Shown one piece after another: positions 9,109 to 18,903 of a stretch of 64,000 nucleotides of DNA (the stretch's first letter is position 1; each line of letters begins with the position of its first letter). The DNA is from JAIBCC01 sp963763855. GTDB taxonomy: Bacteria; Acidobacteriota; Blastocatellia; Pyrinomonadales; Pyrinomonadaceae. Both the position numbers and the translations under genes were made by a program. Below the pieces are notes generated by a model. That model searched no databases. It saw only the letters and a program-made list of their open reading frames with translations, and was not told where the DNA came from. Where the stretch lies: assembly GCA_963763855.1 (NCBI GenBank), contig CAVXPU010000013.1, forward strand, positions 134,282-198,281. The letters are read 5' to 3'.

Positions 9109-10302
9109 TCACGCAAACGCCGGAATCAACTTCAGACAAACCGGCATTGAAACATTCGCTCTGTTTTTCGTTTGTTTCAATCTGCCCGTTTTTTCGTCGA
9201 TTTTGAATACGATTATCGAATCAGAATTTTGATTTGCTGCCAAAAGAAATTTACCGTTTGGTGAAATCGTAAAATTTCGCGGAGTTTTTCCGCGAGTCAA
9301 AGTGTGTTCGACGATGTTTAGCTTGCCTGTTTGTTCGTCAATTTGATAAACGGCGAGACTATCGTGTCCGCGATTCGTTCCGTATAAAAACTTTTCGTTT
9401 GGCGAAATGTGGATGTCTGCACAAGTATTGGCACCGTCAAAATCTTTCGGCAAAGTCGAAATGGTTTCAAGTTCGCTCAACGTTCCGTTGTTTTCATCAA
9501 ACGCAAATGAAGTGATCGAAGAAGTTAATTCATTGATAACAAACGCGAATTTACCGTTTTGATGGAAAGCAAAATGCCTTGGTCCAGCTCCGGCTTTTGT
9601 TTGGAAAAATGGTTGGGCAGAATTTGGAGTCAATTTACCTGTTTTATCGTCAAACTGATAAATCATTACCTTATCAATGCCTAAATCTGCGGCGACTGCA
9701 AAACGATTCTTATTGTCTAAATTAATCGAATGAGCATGGGCAGCTTCTTGTCTGGCTTTGTTTGGACCAAAACCTGTATGTTGAGCTAAATCAACAGATG
9801 CACCAAGTTTTCCGCCGGATTCAATCGGATAAACCGACACATTTCCACCCAAATAATTTGCGACTAAAACAAATTTTTCGTTATCGGTAATCGAAATATG
9901 ACAAGGTGCGTCCCCGATGCTCGGTTGTTTATTTATCTGGGTCAGATTTCCGGTTTTTTGGTCAATCGCAAAAGCACTTACGCTGCCGCTTTTTTTGCCT
10001 TCATATTCCACCAGTTCATTCACCGCGTAAAGATAAGTTTGGCTTTTATTTACAGTCAGATACGAAGGCTGAACAACGTCTTTCACAGTGTGAAGTTTGC
10101 TCAATTTACCTGATTCGGCGTTAAATTTATAAACGTAAATTCCTTCACTGCCTTTCTCTGTATATGTTCCAACGTAGAGAAGCATATTTTTTGACATATT
10201 GCTGGTTTGCGAAAAAGCGTTTGGTGCAAGCAGCAAGCCGACTGCTCCTAAACCACTAATTTCTAAAAATTCCCGTCTTGTAAAGTTATTGTTTTTAACC
10301 AT
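9109..10302 (-). CDS. Exported lactonase-like seven-bladed beta-propeller (Pgl/YkgB family)
   Basis: A 397-residue protein with a twin-arginine signal (TRREFLEISGLGAVGLLL). The rest is a repeated propeller typical of the 6-phosphogluconolactonase YkgB family, e.g. LLYVGTYTEKGSEGIYVYKF, the conserved AHAHSINLD segment, and repeated FAVAADLG / FAFVINE / FLYGTNRG blades. Cytoplasmic relatives hydrolyse 6-phosphogluconolactone. An exported copy inside a glycoside hydrolase cluster more likely acts on an aldonolactone such as xylonolactone or gluconolactone, which is inference. It lies 8 bp from the GH20 gene. Confidence 0.85.
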   Translation of the reverse strand: MVKNNNFTRREFLEISGLGAVGLLLAPNAFSQTSNMSKNMLLYVGTYTEKGSEGIYVYKFNAESGKLSKLHTVKDVVQPSYLTVNKSQTYLYAVNELVEYEGKKSGSVSAFAIDQKTGNLTQINKQPSIGDAPCHISITDNEKFVLVANYLGGNVSVYPIESGGKLGASVDLAQHTGFGPNKARQEAAHAHSINLDNKNRFAVAADLGIDKVMIYQFDDKTGKLTPNSAQPFFQTKAGAGPRHFAFHQNGKFAFVINELTSSITSFAFDENNGTLSELETISTLPKDFDGANTCADIHISPNEKFLYGTNRGHDSLAVYQIDEQTGKLNIVEHTLTRGKTPRNFTISPNGKFLLAANQNSDSIIVFKIDEKTGRLKQTKNRANVSMPVCLKLIPAFA

Positions 10303-10310
10303 TTAGATCT

Positions 10311-12350
10311 TTACTTCTCGCTAATCGCCAATACTAATTTCTTCATGCTTTCCACTACCTGAAATTCCAAAGCGGCTTTCGGCTTGGCGATTTCGGTCAA
10401 TCGCTTTAATTTTGTTTCACGCCATTCCGCATTGGCTGATTTTCCGTTTTCCATCAAACTTGTAATTTCCAAACCAATTTCCCCTAAATTACGCAAATCA
10501 ATTGGCAATTGCTTTGCTTCAAACAATGCCGGATTATTTTCAAAAGTCGGTTTTAACTGAAAACCTGTGTTTTGCCATTCGCTAAAAAATGAATTCAAAA
10601 GCGGTAAAAGCGATTTATTATTTTTCTCAAGAATCACTTTTTGCACTAATTTGTTGAAAAGTCTGGCTTTCGGAGCATCAGCTTGAGCAGTGTCAATTAA
10701 TCCGGTCAATGGCGAAAGCATCGATTGCGGACGCTGCTGATATCGCTTATAAATCTTTACAGGTTCGATAAGCTCAACCAGAGTTTGCAACGCGGAAATG
10801 TCCTTGCTGTTTGCCAAACGACGAAGCAGCATCGCCTGATTTTTACGATGCGTTAAGCCCAATTCTTCAAGCTGAAGGCTGATCACATCCAAACGGCGAT
10901 ACATATCATCAACATCATTAATTTCACGCGGCGACCATAAACGCTCTGCAATCGCGGCAGTTCGCGTCCAAATCCGCGAATCGATCGTTTCGGGCGAAAC
11001 CCATTCGCTCCACATTGTTGCTTCGCCGCCTAAAACCCGCGTTTGCTCTTCGGCAGTCAGCGTTGTATTTGCTGGAAGCGGATCAACAACATAATGATCG
11101 GATGCCGGCTGCATCAGGTCGATGTAGTATCCATTCGAGAGAATTCCGGTGTTTCCTTGACGGGCGACTTTTGCCAGAGCTTCCTGACCACGCCACGATT
11201 GAATGACGATATTTTTCGGAATATCAGGTTGAAAAATCTCATCCCAACCCATCATAATTTTGCCGTTCTTCTGTAAGAATTTGAGAATCCGTTTGTTGAA
11301 ATAAGTCTGTAATTCGTGATTATCCTTGATACCGTTTTTCTTCATAAAGGCTTGGATATTCGCGTTTGCGTTCCACTGTTTGCCTTCATTTTCATCGCCG
11401 CCGATGTGCATATAGGCATCGGGGAAAAGTGCCGCCATCTCGGCAAAAAACGGTTCGAGCAGTTTGTATGTTTTTTCGTTGGTCGGATCTAAAGTGGGAT
11501 CAAAGATTCCGGGCTGACGTTCAATTTTATAAGGACCGGGAGCACTGGCAATCTCGGGATGGCTAACGACCCAAGCCGTTGCGTGTCCCGGCATATCAAA
11601 TTCGGGCATCACGCGAATACCGCGATCTGCAGAATATTTGATAATTTCGCGAATTTGATCTTGTGTGTAAAAATCGCCGTCTGAGCCTTGCAAATGAAGC
11701 TCGGGAAACTTTTTCGTTTCTACGCGAAAGCCTTGATCTTCGGTCAAGTGCCAATGCAAAACATTTAATTTCACCGCCGCCATTCCATCAAGATTTCGTT
11801 TCAAAACCTCCATCGGCTGAAAATGACGGGCGGAATCGATCATTAATCCACGCCAAGGAAAACGCGGTTTATCTTGAATTGAAACCGCCGGAAAATAGAA
11901 TCCATCTTTGTCGCGTTCGAGCAATTGGAGAAGCGTTTCGAATCCACGCATTGCACCAACCGTTGTCGTCGCAGTTAATTTAGCTTGTTTGTCGTTGATT
12001 TCAAGCGTGTAAGATTCATCATCTCCTAGTTTTGGAATCGCGTTTCCGGTTGATCGTGTCTCGATTAAAAGATTTGAATTTGCTGAATCATTAGAAAATT
12101 CCCGCGAAAACTCAAAAATGGTCCGACCTTCCAGTCGTCTCATCACGCGAGAAAGATATGATTTTAAACGCTCATCGGTTTTGCCCGAAATGGCAACGCT
12201 AAAACTCTTATTGACTGCCAAACGTCCGTTTTTCCACGCTACACTTGCCGGAACAGGCATCAAATTTCGCCGTTGATTTTGCAAATCCTGTGCGAAAGCG
12301 AAACCACACAAAATGACTGAAAAAATGAATATCTTCGAAATTTTTTGCAT
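10311..12350 (-). CDS. Secreted GH20 beta-N-acetylhexosaminidase
   Basis: About 679 residues from the ATG at 12350, which begins a clear signal peptide (KIFIFSVILCGFAFAQ). An N-terminal GH20b domain is followed by the catalytic barrel. The acid/base pair lies in HIGGDE (about D319-E320), with the usual GLMIDSARHF, HWHLTEDQGFR and MPEFDMPGHA motifs. The longer reading frame to 12470 would run back into the GH5 gene and is rejected. GH20 removes terminal GlcNAc or GalNAc, so this cluster is not purely for xylan; chitin or cell-wall glycans may also be targets. Confidence 0.9.
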   Translation of the reverse strand: MQKISKIFIFSVILCGFAFAQDLQNQRRNLMPVPASVAWKNGRLAVNKSFSVAISGKTDERLKSYLSRVMRRLEGRTIFEFSREFSNDSANSNLLIETRSTGNAIPKLGDDESYTLEINDKQAKLTATTTVGAMRGFETLLQLLERDKDGFYFPAVSIQDKPRFPWRGLMIDSARHFQPMEVLKRNLDGMAAVKLNVLHWHLTEDQGFRVETKKFPELHLQGSDGDFYTQDQIREIIKYSADRGIRVMPEFDMPGHATAWVVSHPEIASAPGPYKIERQPGIFDPTLDPTNEKTYKLLEPFFAEMAALFPDAYMHIGGDENEGKQWNANANIQAFMKKNGIKDNHELQTYFNKRILKFLQKNGKIMMGWDEIFQPDIPKNIVIQSWRGQEALAKVARQGNTGILSNGYYIDLMQPASDHYVVDPLPANTTLTAEEQTRVLGGEATMWSEWVSPETIDSRIWTRTAAIAERLWSPREINDVDDMYRRLDVISLQLEELGLTHRKNQAMLLRRLANSKDISALQTLVELIEPVKIYKRYQQRPQSMLSPLTGLIDTAQADAPKARLFNKLVQKVILEKNNKSLLPLLNSFFSEWQNTGFQLKPTFENNPALFEAKQLPIDLRNLGEIGLEITSLMENGKSANAEWRETKLKRLTEIAKPKAALEFQVVESMKKLVLAISEK

Positions 12351-12354
12351 AGAA

Positions 12355-13492
12355 TTATTTATTGCCGACCTGCAAACTGTAAGAATCAATCGCCTTTTGC
12401 ATACAATCCGCAATTTTAGTAGTGCCTTTTTCAAACATCGAAAAACCGCCGTCCCATTCCCACCAAGCACTTGGAATGTCTAATTTCCCGAGTGCCGAAT
12501 AGATAACTTCAGCGTGTCGGCAACGATCTTCAAGCGTCGGTTTCAAGTTATATGAACCAAATTCGCCAAGAAAAATCGGCACTTTATTTTTCAACGACCA
12601 ATCTTTCGCTTCCTTCAAATCGGCAAACATTTTCTCGGCTTGCGAATCTTTCTCGTAGTTGCCAATCAAGCCTTCAACCCATTTTCCTTTCGCCGTTGTC
12701 GGAACTTCAATTTTGCTATTTTTTGACCATGGAAACGGCACATATTTTAGTTCAGGCAAACCATCGCCAGCCCAAGTTGCACCTTGATGCGAGAAAAGAA
12801 ACGGATCGTAATAATGAAAAGTGTAGATGATATTCGGGTCGGCAAACGGTTTGGAGGCAATCATTTGTTTGCGTCCGTTCCATTCTTCAAACCCAACAAT
12901 CAGCGTATGTTTAGGTGCAATCGGGCGAATATATTTGATCAACCGCTCCGCTTCCCAACGCCAACCTTCAGCGGTAATATCACGCGGCTCATTTCTGAGT
13001 TCAAAAAACACTTTTTCGGGATCGGTATTTTTATATCTTTCGGCAATTTTTACCCATAAATTGACAGTGCGTTCCGCATTTTTTGCTTCGGGAATTGTGT
13101 TGTCAAATTCGGCGTGATGAAGGTCGATAATCACCTTTAAGTTATTTGCCAGAGCCCACTTAACAAAATCGTCCGCCATTTCTAAAGCCCTCGGATTATC
13201 CCAATTATAGGGCTCTTTGAGTTCCATCCAGGCACTAAAACAAATCGGAATGCGAACCGTTTTGAAACCTGCTTTCGCAATATCTGCAAACATCTTTTGG
13301 CGTTTCGCGGCTTCTTCTGGGTTTGGCAAAATCCGAAAAATGTTTGTCCTTCGAACCTTGCCACCAATGCTCAAGATATGAAACATTCATTCCTAATTTC
13401 ATCGTTGCCGCACGCTTTTGGGCAATACTTTGCGAAAGGGAATTGCTCACCGAGATCGCCAAGATTATTAATATGAAAGCTGCTTTTGCCAT
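12355..13492 (-). CDS. Secreted GH5 endoglucanase-like enzyme, interrupted by one frameshift
   Basis: Two frames make one protein of about 378 residues. The first part (13492 to about 13320) has a signal peptide and MKLGMNVSYLEHWWQGS. The second (from about 13320 to 12355) holds the GH5 barrel: GFKTVRIPICFSAW, IIDLHHAEFD, the acid/base in FELRNEP and the nucleophile in IFLGEFGSY. The break is at a GCCAAACCCAGAAG stretch and is repaired by one base. Both sides are conserved, so a sequencing error is likelier than decay. GH5 enzymes of this type cut beta-1,4-glucans or mannans. The stop lies 4 bp from the GH20 start. Confidence 0.8.
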
Positions 13493-13502
13493 CAGGAAGT
13501 CG

Positions 13503-15849
13503 CTATTTTACGTTAAATGTTTTCGACAATTTTTCGACCATAACGGTAAAATCGCCGCCTTCAAAAACCGGTTTATTATCCGCACCGATGAACGTCAAAT
13601 CAAAGATATTTAATTTGAAATTCAGGGTTGTACTTTGTCCGGGATCAAGCGAAATTTTCGCAAAACGCTTTACGCGTTTGCCCGGGGGCGAGAGCGACGC
13701 AACCTCATCACGCATATACAAAATCGCCGTTTCTTTGCCTGCAATTTTTCCTGTGTTTTTGATTTTGAAATGTTACGTTTACTGAGCTGTTTTCAAGATT
13801 TACGTTCAAATCGCTGTATTCAAAACTGGTATAACTCAAACCGTGTCCAAAATTAAACTGCGGATTTGTCGCGGTATTTCCGAAAGATGTTTCTTCAACT
13901 TCAAAGAGTTTGTGGTCGTAAGTTAAGTAATTATTTGGGTTACGCGGATATGTGAAGGGCAGTTTACCGTTTGGATTGTAGTCGCCGAATAGAACGTCGG
14001 CAATCGCTTTTCCGCCTTCATTGCTCGGATTAAGTGCGAGCAGAATGCCAGAAACTTTATCCGCAATGCGATTAATAATTCGCGGACGACCCTCGACCAT
14101 TACCAAAACGACAGGTTTGCCGGTCGCAATTATTGCTTCCGCAAATTTCAATTGGGTTTCCGAAAGTGTTAAATCGGTCAAATTTCCGGGCGTTTCGGTG
14201 TAAGAACCTTCGCCGAGACAAAGGACAACAACGTCAGAATTTTTTGCTTGAGCGACCGCTTTTTCAACGTCAATTTCTTTATCAAACATTGTCGGCGTTG
14301 TATTTACCGAGGTCGTATTTGGTGGTTGAGTGAGCATTGTTCCTTGAACAAATTCAACATTTCCGCCGCCAAGTTTTGACTTGATTGCTTGCTGAATCGT
14401 CATCTTATCTTGAGGGTAAAGTGATTTTTCCGAACCTTGCCAAACCCAAGTCCAGCCGTTGTTTAGCGAGATTAACGAATCAGCGGTCGGACCGGTTACG
14501 AGAACTTTTTTGTTCTTCGTGAGCGGTAAAATATTCTTTGTCATTTTTCAATAAAACCAAAGATTCACGAGCAGCTTCGAGGCTAACTTGTGCATATTCC
14601 GGTTTGCCAAAATTACTTTTAACAGCAGGATTCGGCATCGGATTTTCAAAAAGCCCGAGTTCAAATTTCACACGCAAAATTCCGTCGAACTGCATCGTCA
14701 ATCCGTTCCATCGAAACTTTTTTCTCTTTAACGAGTTCAAGCAAAGTATCAACGAAAGCTCAATGAATACGGCACCATGCTCATATCAATTCCGGCATTT
14801 ATCGCCATCATCGTCGCTTCTTTTTCGTCTTTGGCAACTTTCCATTGCGTCACAAGTTTCTTAATATCTTCCCAATCTGAAACGATAAATCCGTCAAACT
14901 TAAATTCATTTTTCAAAACATCAGTCAGCAAATATTTATTGATATGCCCGGGAACGCCGTTGATTTCCGCCGAATTGACCATCACGGTTCTCGCACCGGC
15001 ATCAACTGCGGCTTTGAATTGCGGCAGATGATATTCCCGAAGGACATTTTCAGGAATCAATGCAGTTGTTCGGTCGCGTCCGCTAAACGGAAAACCGTAG
15101 CCGACGTAATGCTTTAGGCTCGATGCAACATTTTTATCATTACTGACATCATTACCTTCCAAACCACGAACAAAAGATGTTCCCATCACTTTGATCAAAT
15201 AAGGGTCTTCACCAAATGTTTCCCAAAATCTCGCCCAAAGTGGCTGCCGACCGGCATCGAGAACTGGCGAAAAGCTCCAGGGAATCGCCGCCGCACGAGT
15301 TTCCATCGCGGTAATTTCCATCGCTTTTTGCATTAGTAGCGGATTCCAAGTTGCCGCCATTCCGATTTGTTGTGGAAAAAGAGTCGCCCCTTTCACATAA
15401 TTCGCACCGTGAATCGAATCAATCCCGTAAATATTTGGAATTTTCAGCCGAGTTTTCGCCGAAGCAGTTTGAATCGCACCAATAATTTCCCACCATTTTT
15501 CTACAGGCAAAGCGTGTCCATTAACATTCAAAATCGAGCCGACTTTGTAGTCAACAATCACTTTTTGCAATTTCGCCGCATCAATGTTGATGTTTGAATC
15601 TCCGCCCGAAGTAATCTGACCGATTTCAAGCTGAGTCATTTGACCGACTTTTTCTTCGATCGTCATCTTCTTGAGCAACGCCTCAATCTCTGCAGATCGA
15701 TCTTTCGATTTAGGACGTTGTGTGGTTTTAATTAACTGATTTTGGCTATCAGAGAAATCGCTATTTGTTTGAGCAAAACTTTGTTGTAGTGGCAGACAAA
15801 AGTAGTTAAATGTTAAAACTAATGATAGAATTAGTGCATTGATTTTCAT
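13503..15849 (-). CDS. Secreted GH3 beta-glucosidase, interrupted by four small indels
   Basis: Four overlapping frames (15849-14749, 14752-14480, 14544-13708, 13721-13503) together give a normal GH3 of about 775 residues. The order is signal peptide, barrel with nucleophile aspartate in GFIVSDWEDI, sandwich domain, and fibronectin III-like C-terminus. The frame changes fall near 14753 (extra C), 14673 (extra A), 14530-14545 and 13775-13790. Each side continues the family sequence exactly, e.g. RVKFELGLFENP after the second. The pattern fits uncorrected indel errors more than a decayed gene. It is the first gene of the leftward glycoside hydrolase run; ATG 15849 faces the divergent gene at 15987. 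Confidence 0.8.
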
Positions 15850-15986
15850 TTTTATTGGTTGACCTGTTGAAAGATTTTTTGAAAAACTTGTGAGAGTATT
15901 CTATGTGATAATTGCAAAATCTTCAAGAAGTATTTTGACGATTTGTGTTTCTAATTAAAATACTTACGCTTTTGTTGGAGAAAATT

Positions 15987-16487
15987 ATGAGCTTTGTAAA
16001 ATTTGCATTTTTTTTGTTTGTAACAGTTTGTTTTTCGACCATTACTTTTGCCCAAACTAAACCTGAAATTTTGTCGGGAGACGAACTGAAACGAATTGTC
16101 CCAACGAGTTTTTATTTCGCTGGACAATCTGCTGAAACTCAAAGTAGAAATTCCGCCGCTGCTAAAATTAGAGAAAATCGTTTTGTCATCGCGGGGTTGG
16201 TTGATACATCGGGCTATTCTACTGAAATTCAGGGAATATACGAAGGCTTTTTGATTACCGATTCACCTGTTAAAATCGGCGGAAAGCTATTGAATACAGG
16301 GGCTTACGGTTTTGGTTTTGCTAAAGATAGAGTAAATATTTTCGATTTGAGCAGCAAGCAAATTCTTTCAGTCAAAGTAAATGAAGACGCGGAGATGAAA
16401 CGTCCGCGTCCTTTGATGATGACGGCGAATGACAAAGGAATTCGGCTCTATAAAGGAAAAATCTATGTTTTGATTGTGGCAAAATAG
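15987..16487 (+). CDS. Exported hypothetical protein
   Basis: 166 residues with a Sec signal peptide (FAFFLFVTVCFSTITFAQ) and no family I recognise. The ATG at 15987 has a good ribosome site (TTGGAGAAAATT). The mature part (about 145 residues) looks like a compact beta-rich domain (FVIAGLVDTSGYSTEI, GFLITDSPVKIGG). There are no cysteines after the signal. It is divergent from the GH3 gene and converges on the oxidoreductase gene with a 5-bp gap. A possible promoter (TTGACG at 15935, then AAATAC 17 bp later) precedes it. Confidence 0.7.
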   Translation: MSFVKFAFFLFVTVCFSTITFAQTKPEILSGDELKRIVPTSFYFAGQSAETQSRNSAAAKIRENRFVIAGLVDTSGYSTEIQGIYEGFLITDSPVKIGGKLLNTGAYGFGFAKDRVNIFDLSSKQILSVKVNEDAEMKRPRPLMMTANDKGIRLYKGKIYVLIVAK

Positions 16488-16492
16488 TCAGT

Positions 16493-17506
16493 TTATAGGG
16501 TTTCGGGAACCTCACAATTTCCCGTTTCAGCCGAGCGAAAAACGGCATCAATCACTGCCATATTTGCAAATGAATCTTCTAGCGAAATCGCCTGATCTGA
16601 GTTTTCCAAAATCGCTTGGGAAAACAAATCACCTTGAATAGTGAATTTATTAGCGGCTTCAAACTCAATCTTTTCAACATTTTCGCCATACAAATTTAAG
16701 CCGTCATCAATAAAAATTCGGGTTGGTTTATCGGGCGGAAAATTAACCGGAATTTCAATTTCAATTCTGCCGTTCGTTCCCAAAACTTGCATTTTTTGAT
16801 ACGGCACTACTTGGGTTGAACAGGTAAAGGTCGCGTGTCCTGTGGGAAATTGGAGCATTGCCGAGGTCAATTTATCAATATTTGTTTGTGAATCTCGTTC
16901 AATCAAACCCGAAACTCGAATTGGCTCCTCGTCGAAAATAAACCGCGAAAGGTTGATGCAATAACAGCCAATGTCCATTAATGCTCCACCGCCCATTTCT
17001 AATCTATTGCGAATATTAGACTTATCAAAATTTGCGTAGCTAAAAAACATCGTAATTGATTGTAAATCGCCAATTTTTCCAGATTTAACAATTTCGCGGA
17101 CAGCGAGCCAAGTTAGATGAGTTCGCACCATAAAGGCTTCTTGAATTTTCACGCCAAATTTATCTCTAACTTCAATCATTTGACGAACTTCCGCAGCGTT
17201 CATTCCAATCGGTTTTTCGCATAAGACGTGCTTTCCAGCTTGTGCAGATTTGATTGTCCATTCGGCATGAAGGTGATTTGGAAGCGGAATATAAACGGCA
17301 TCAACCTCTGAATCATTTAATAAATCATCATAAGAACCGTAAAATCTTGGAATATTTAATTCGTCGGCGATTTGTTTGGCTTTTGCAAAATCACGTGAAG
17401 CAATTGCAACTATTTCGCAGTTTTTAGCAGACTTCATCGCTGGAATAACATCTTTGACAGCGATTTTTGCTCCCCCCAAAATTCCCCAACGGATTTTTTT
17501 AATCAT
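16493..17506 (-). CDS. Gfo/Idh/MocA-family NAD(P)-dependent oxidoreductase
   Basis: 337 residues. An N-terminal Rossmann fold (RWGILGGAKIAVKDVIPAM) is followed by the family's substrate domain. The signature HVLCEKPIGMNA contains the conserved EKP lysine, and GGALMDIGCYCIN supplies the catalytic-region aspartate and histidine-equivalent positions. Relatives oxidise sugars, including xylose and glucose, at C1. Together with the exported lactonase-like gene nearby, an oxidative pentose route is possible, but this is inference. No signal peptide, so cytoplasmic. Confidence 0.88.
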   Translation of the reverse strand: MIKKIRWGILGGAKIAVKDVIPAMKSAKNCEIVAIASRDFAKAKQIADELNIPRFYGSYDDLLNDSEVDAVYIPLPNHLHAEWTIKSAQAGKHVLCEKPIGMNAAEVRQMIEVRDKFGVKIQEAFMVRTHLTWLAVREIVKSGKIGDLQSITMFFSYANFDKSNIRNRLEMGGGALMDIGCYCINLSRFIFDEEPIRVSGLIERDSQTNIDKLTSAMLQFPTGHATFTCSTQVVPYQKMQVLGTNGRIEIEIPVNFPPDKPTRIFIDDGLNLYGENVEKIEFEAANKFTIQGDLFSQAILENSDQAISLEDSFANMAVIDAVFRSAETGNCEVPETL

Positions 17507-17545
17507 ATTTCAACCTAACCCGCTATGGAAATGGATTTTAAGTTA

Positions 17546-18133
17546 TTACAGCTTTTTAGCTTCTTGGGAGAGCATTTCGCTCAACGAAATCATCTTTTCA
17601 AGCTGAATCTGAGATTTTTCAGCGGTTTTTTGGTCAACTAATTTTGTTTCTTTGAAAATCGGACTACTGGTGAAATTACCAATTGCCTTGTCTAATTCGA
17701 CTATCAAATCTCTGACGCTCTTTGGGTTCTGTTCGTCATTTTTCTTTATCTTACTAGGTTTATCAGATTTGGGGATGAAAAGATTAGAGTTTAGACGCAA
17801 GGCTCGCTTGAAAAGTTCATTAGCTATTTCGCCAATTTTCTTAAAGTTTATTTGTTTACCTGATGTATAAGTTTGAACAATTTCATTTTCGAGTTTTTGA
17901 ATGTTCTCAAAATCCTCTTTAATTCGAACAAACTTGGCTAACTGGTCTTTGGACTTCGCTTGAAGATTGGGTTGATCCGCATCTCTTTTAAAAGTCTCAA
18001 GATCCATTGAACGCCGACGAATGGAACTTCCATCACGGATTTCATTATTGATGACCGGAGTCGGCGAAACTTGAGCAAAAATAGAGGCGGTAAAAATCAA
18101 CAAAAATAAAACACCAATAATTGAGCTTTTCAT
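17546..18133 (-). CDS. Exported helical hypothetical protein, paralogue of the next gene
   Basis: 195 residues from the ATG at 18133, which has GGAGGT 12 bases upstream. It has a signal peptide (SIIGVLFLLIFTASIFAQ), then a mostly alpha-helical, lysine-rich chain. It shares aligned blocks with the protein at 18200-18829: KEDFENIQ/KEDFESMQ, QTYTSGKQI/KTYTKDKKI, LNSNLF/LDLNLF and RDLIVELDKAIGNF/QDLIVDLDTALGNF, ending SEMLSQEAKKL/SEKLAAEAKKL. No known domain is evident. The pair is a local duplication. Confidence 0.75.
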   Translation of the reverse strand: MKSSIIGVLFLLIFTASIFAQVSPTPVINNEIRDGSSIRRRSMDLETFKRDADQPNLQAKSKDQLAKFVRIKEDFENIQKLENEIVQTYTSGKQINFKKIGEIANELFKRALRLNSNLFIPKSDKPSKIKKNDEQNPKSVRDLIVELDKAIGNFTSSPIFKETKLVDQKTAEKSQIQLEKMISLSEMLSQEAKKL

Positions 18134-18199
18134 GTTTTTTATTACCTCCAAATTCGCTCAGTACGATTAGATATTATCTTAGGTATTCCGTTTTATTTG

Positions 18200-18829
18200 C
18201 TACTTTAATTTTTTAGCTTCAGCAGCGAGCTTCTCACTTAATTGGTGTATCAAAAGCAAATCATTACGTGTTTTAGTAACAATTTCTGCATCATATACCT
18301 TCAAATTGCTAAAAAGTTTACTAGAGATAAAATTGCCGAGAGCAGTATCTAAATCAACAATCAAATCCTGAATACTTTTTGGTTTCTTTTCAATTTCTGT
18401 AGATGATTTATCCGCTTCTTTATCTTTCTTTTTAGAATTATCTACAAAGAGATTCAAATCAAGCCGTTTAGTGTTTTTGATAATTGTTTCACATGACGTT
18501 TCGATTAAAGCATAATCAATCTTTTTATCTTTTGTGTAGGTCTTGATAATAGCCGCTTGAGAGATTTGCATGCTTTCGAAATCCTCTTTAATCTCAGGAA
18601 ATTTTGTATCAACCTTAGCATTTACCGTCGTAGTATTACCTTTTTCCAAATCGCGTTTCATTCTTTCTAATTCTACCGAACGCAATTTAATATCGGCATT
18701 TTGCAAACTCTTGTCACCTGCACCAGCCGGCGTTCCCGCTCCGGGAGGGGCACCCGGGAGATCTTGGGCAAAACCGCCATAAGCCGAAACCAACAATATT
18801 GAGACAACTAAAAAAACAATTTTCTTCAT
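18200..18829 (-). CDS. Exported helical hypothetical protein, paralogue of the previous gene
   Basis: 209 residues with a signal peptide (IVFLVVSILLVSAYGGFAQ) and a Pro/Gly-rich stretch after the cleavage site (LPGAPPGAGTPAGAG). The rest is helical and charged, and aligns along its length with the neighbouring 195-residue protein. The start has a strong ribosome site (TTTGGAGGTTTAGTAAAATG). A copy of the shared 26-bp motif (18871-18896) lies 41 bp upstream. Function unknown; co-location with CRTAC1 and carbohydrate proteins suggests a cell-envelope role. Confidence 0.75.
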   Translation of the reverse strand: MKKIVFLVVSILLVSAYGGFAQDLPGAPPGAGTPAGAGDKSLQNADIKLRSVELERMKRDLEKGNTTTVNAKVDTKFPEIKEDFESMQISQAAIIKTYTKDKKIDYALIETSCETIIKNTKRLDLNLFVDNSKKKDKEADKSSTEIEKKPKSIQDLIVDLDTALGNFISSKLFSNLKVYDAEIVTKTRNDLLLIHQLSEKLAAEAKKLK

Positions 18830-18870
18830 TTTACTAAACCTCCAAAGGGATACTTCTTATATTCTATTCA

Positions 18871-18896
18871 ACTTTGTTGTATGACGCAACAAAAGT
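18871..18896 (-). promoter_or_regulatory. Copy 1 of a conserved 26-bp operator-like motif
   Basis: Plus-strand reading: ACTTTGTTGTATGAC, then GCAA, then CAAAAGT. It contains an imperfect palindrome (TTGTTG ... CAACAA). It lies 41 bp upstream of the ATG at 18829 and just beyond the end of the CRTAC1 gene at 18904. Two other copies match it at 19 or more fixed positions, so it is unlikely to be chance. Confidence 0.6.
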
Positions 18897-18903
18897 CTTA
18901 AAT

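Noticed and set aside
14749..14751. TGA inside the GH3 gene at 14749 considered as selenocysteine
   Set aside because: Downstream family sequence continues only after a frame change, and no cysteine is expected here.
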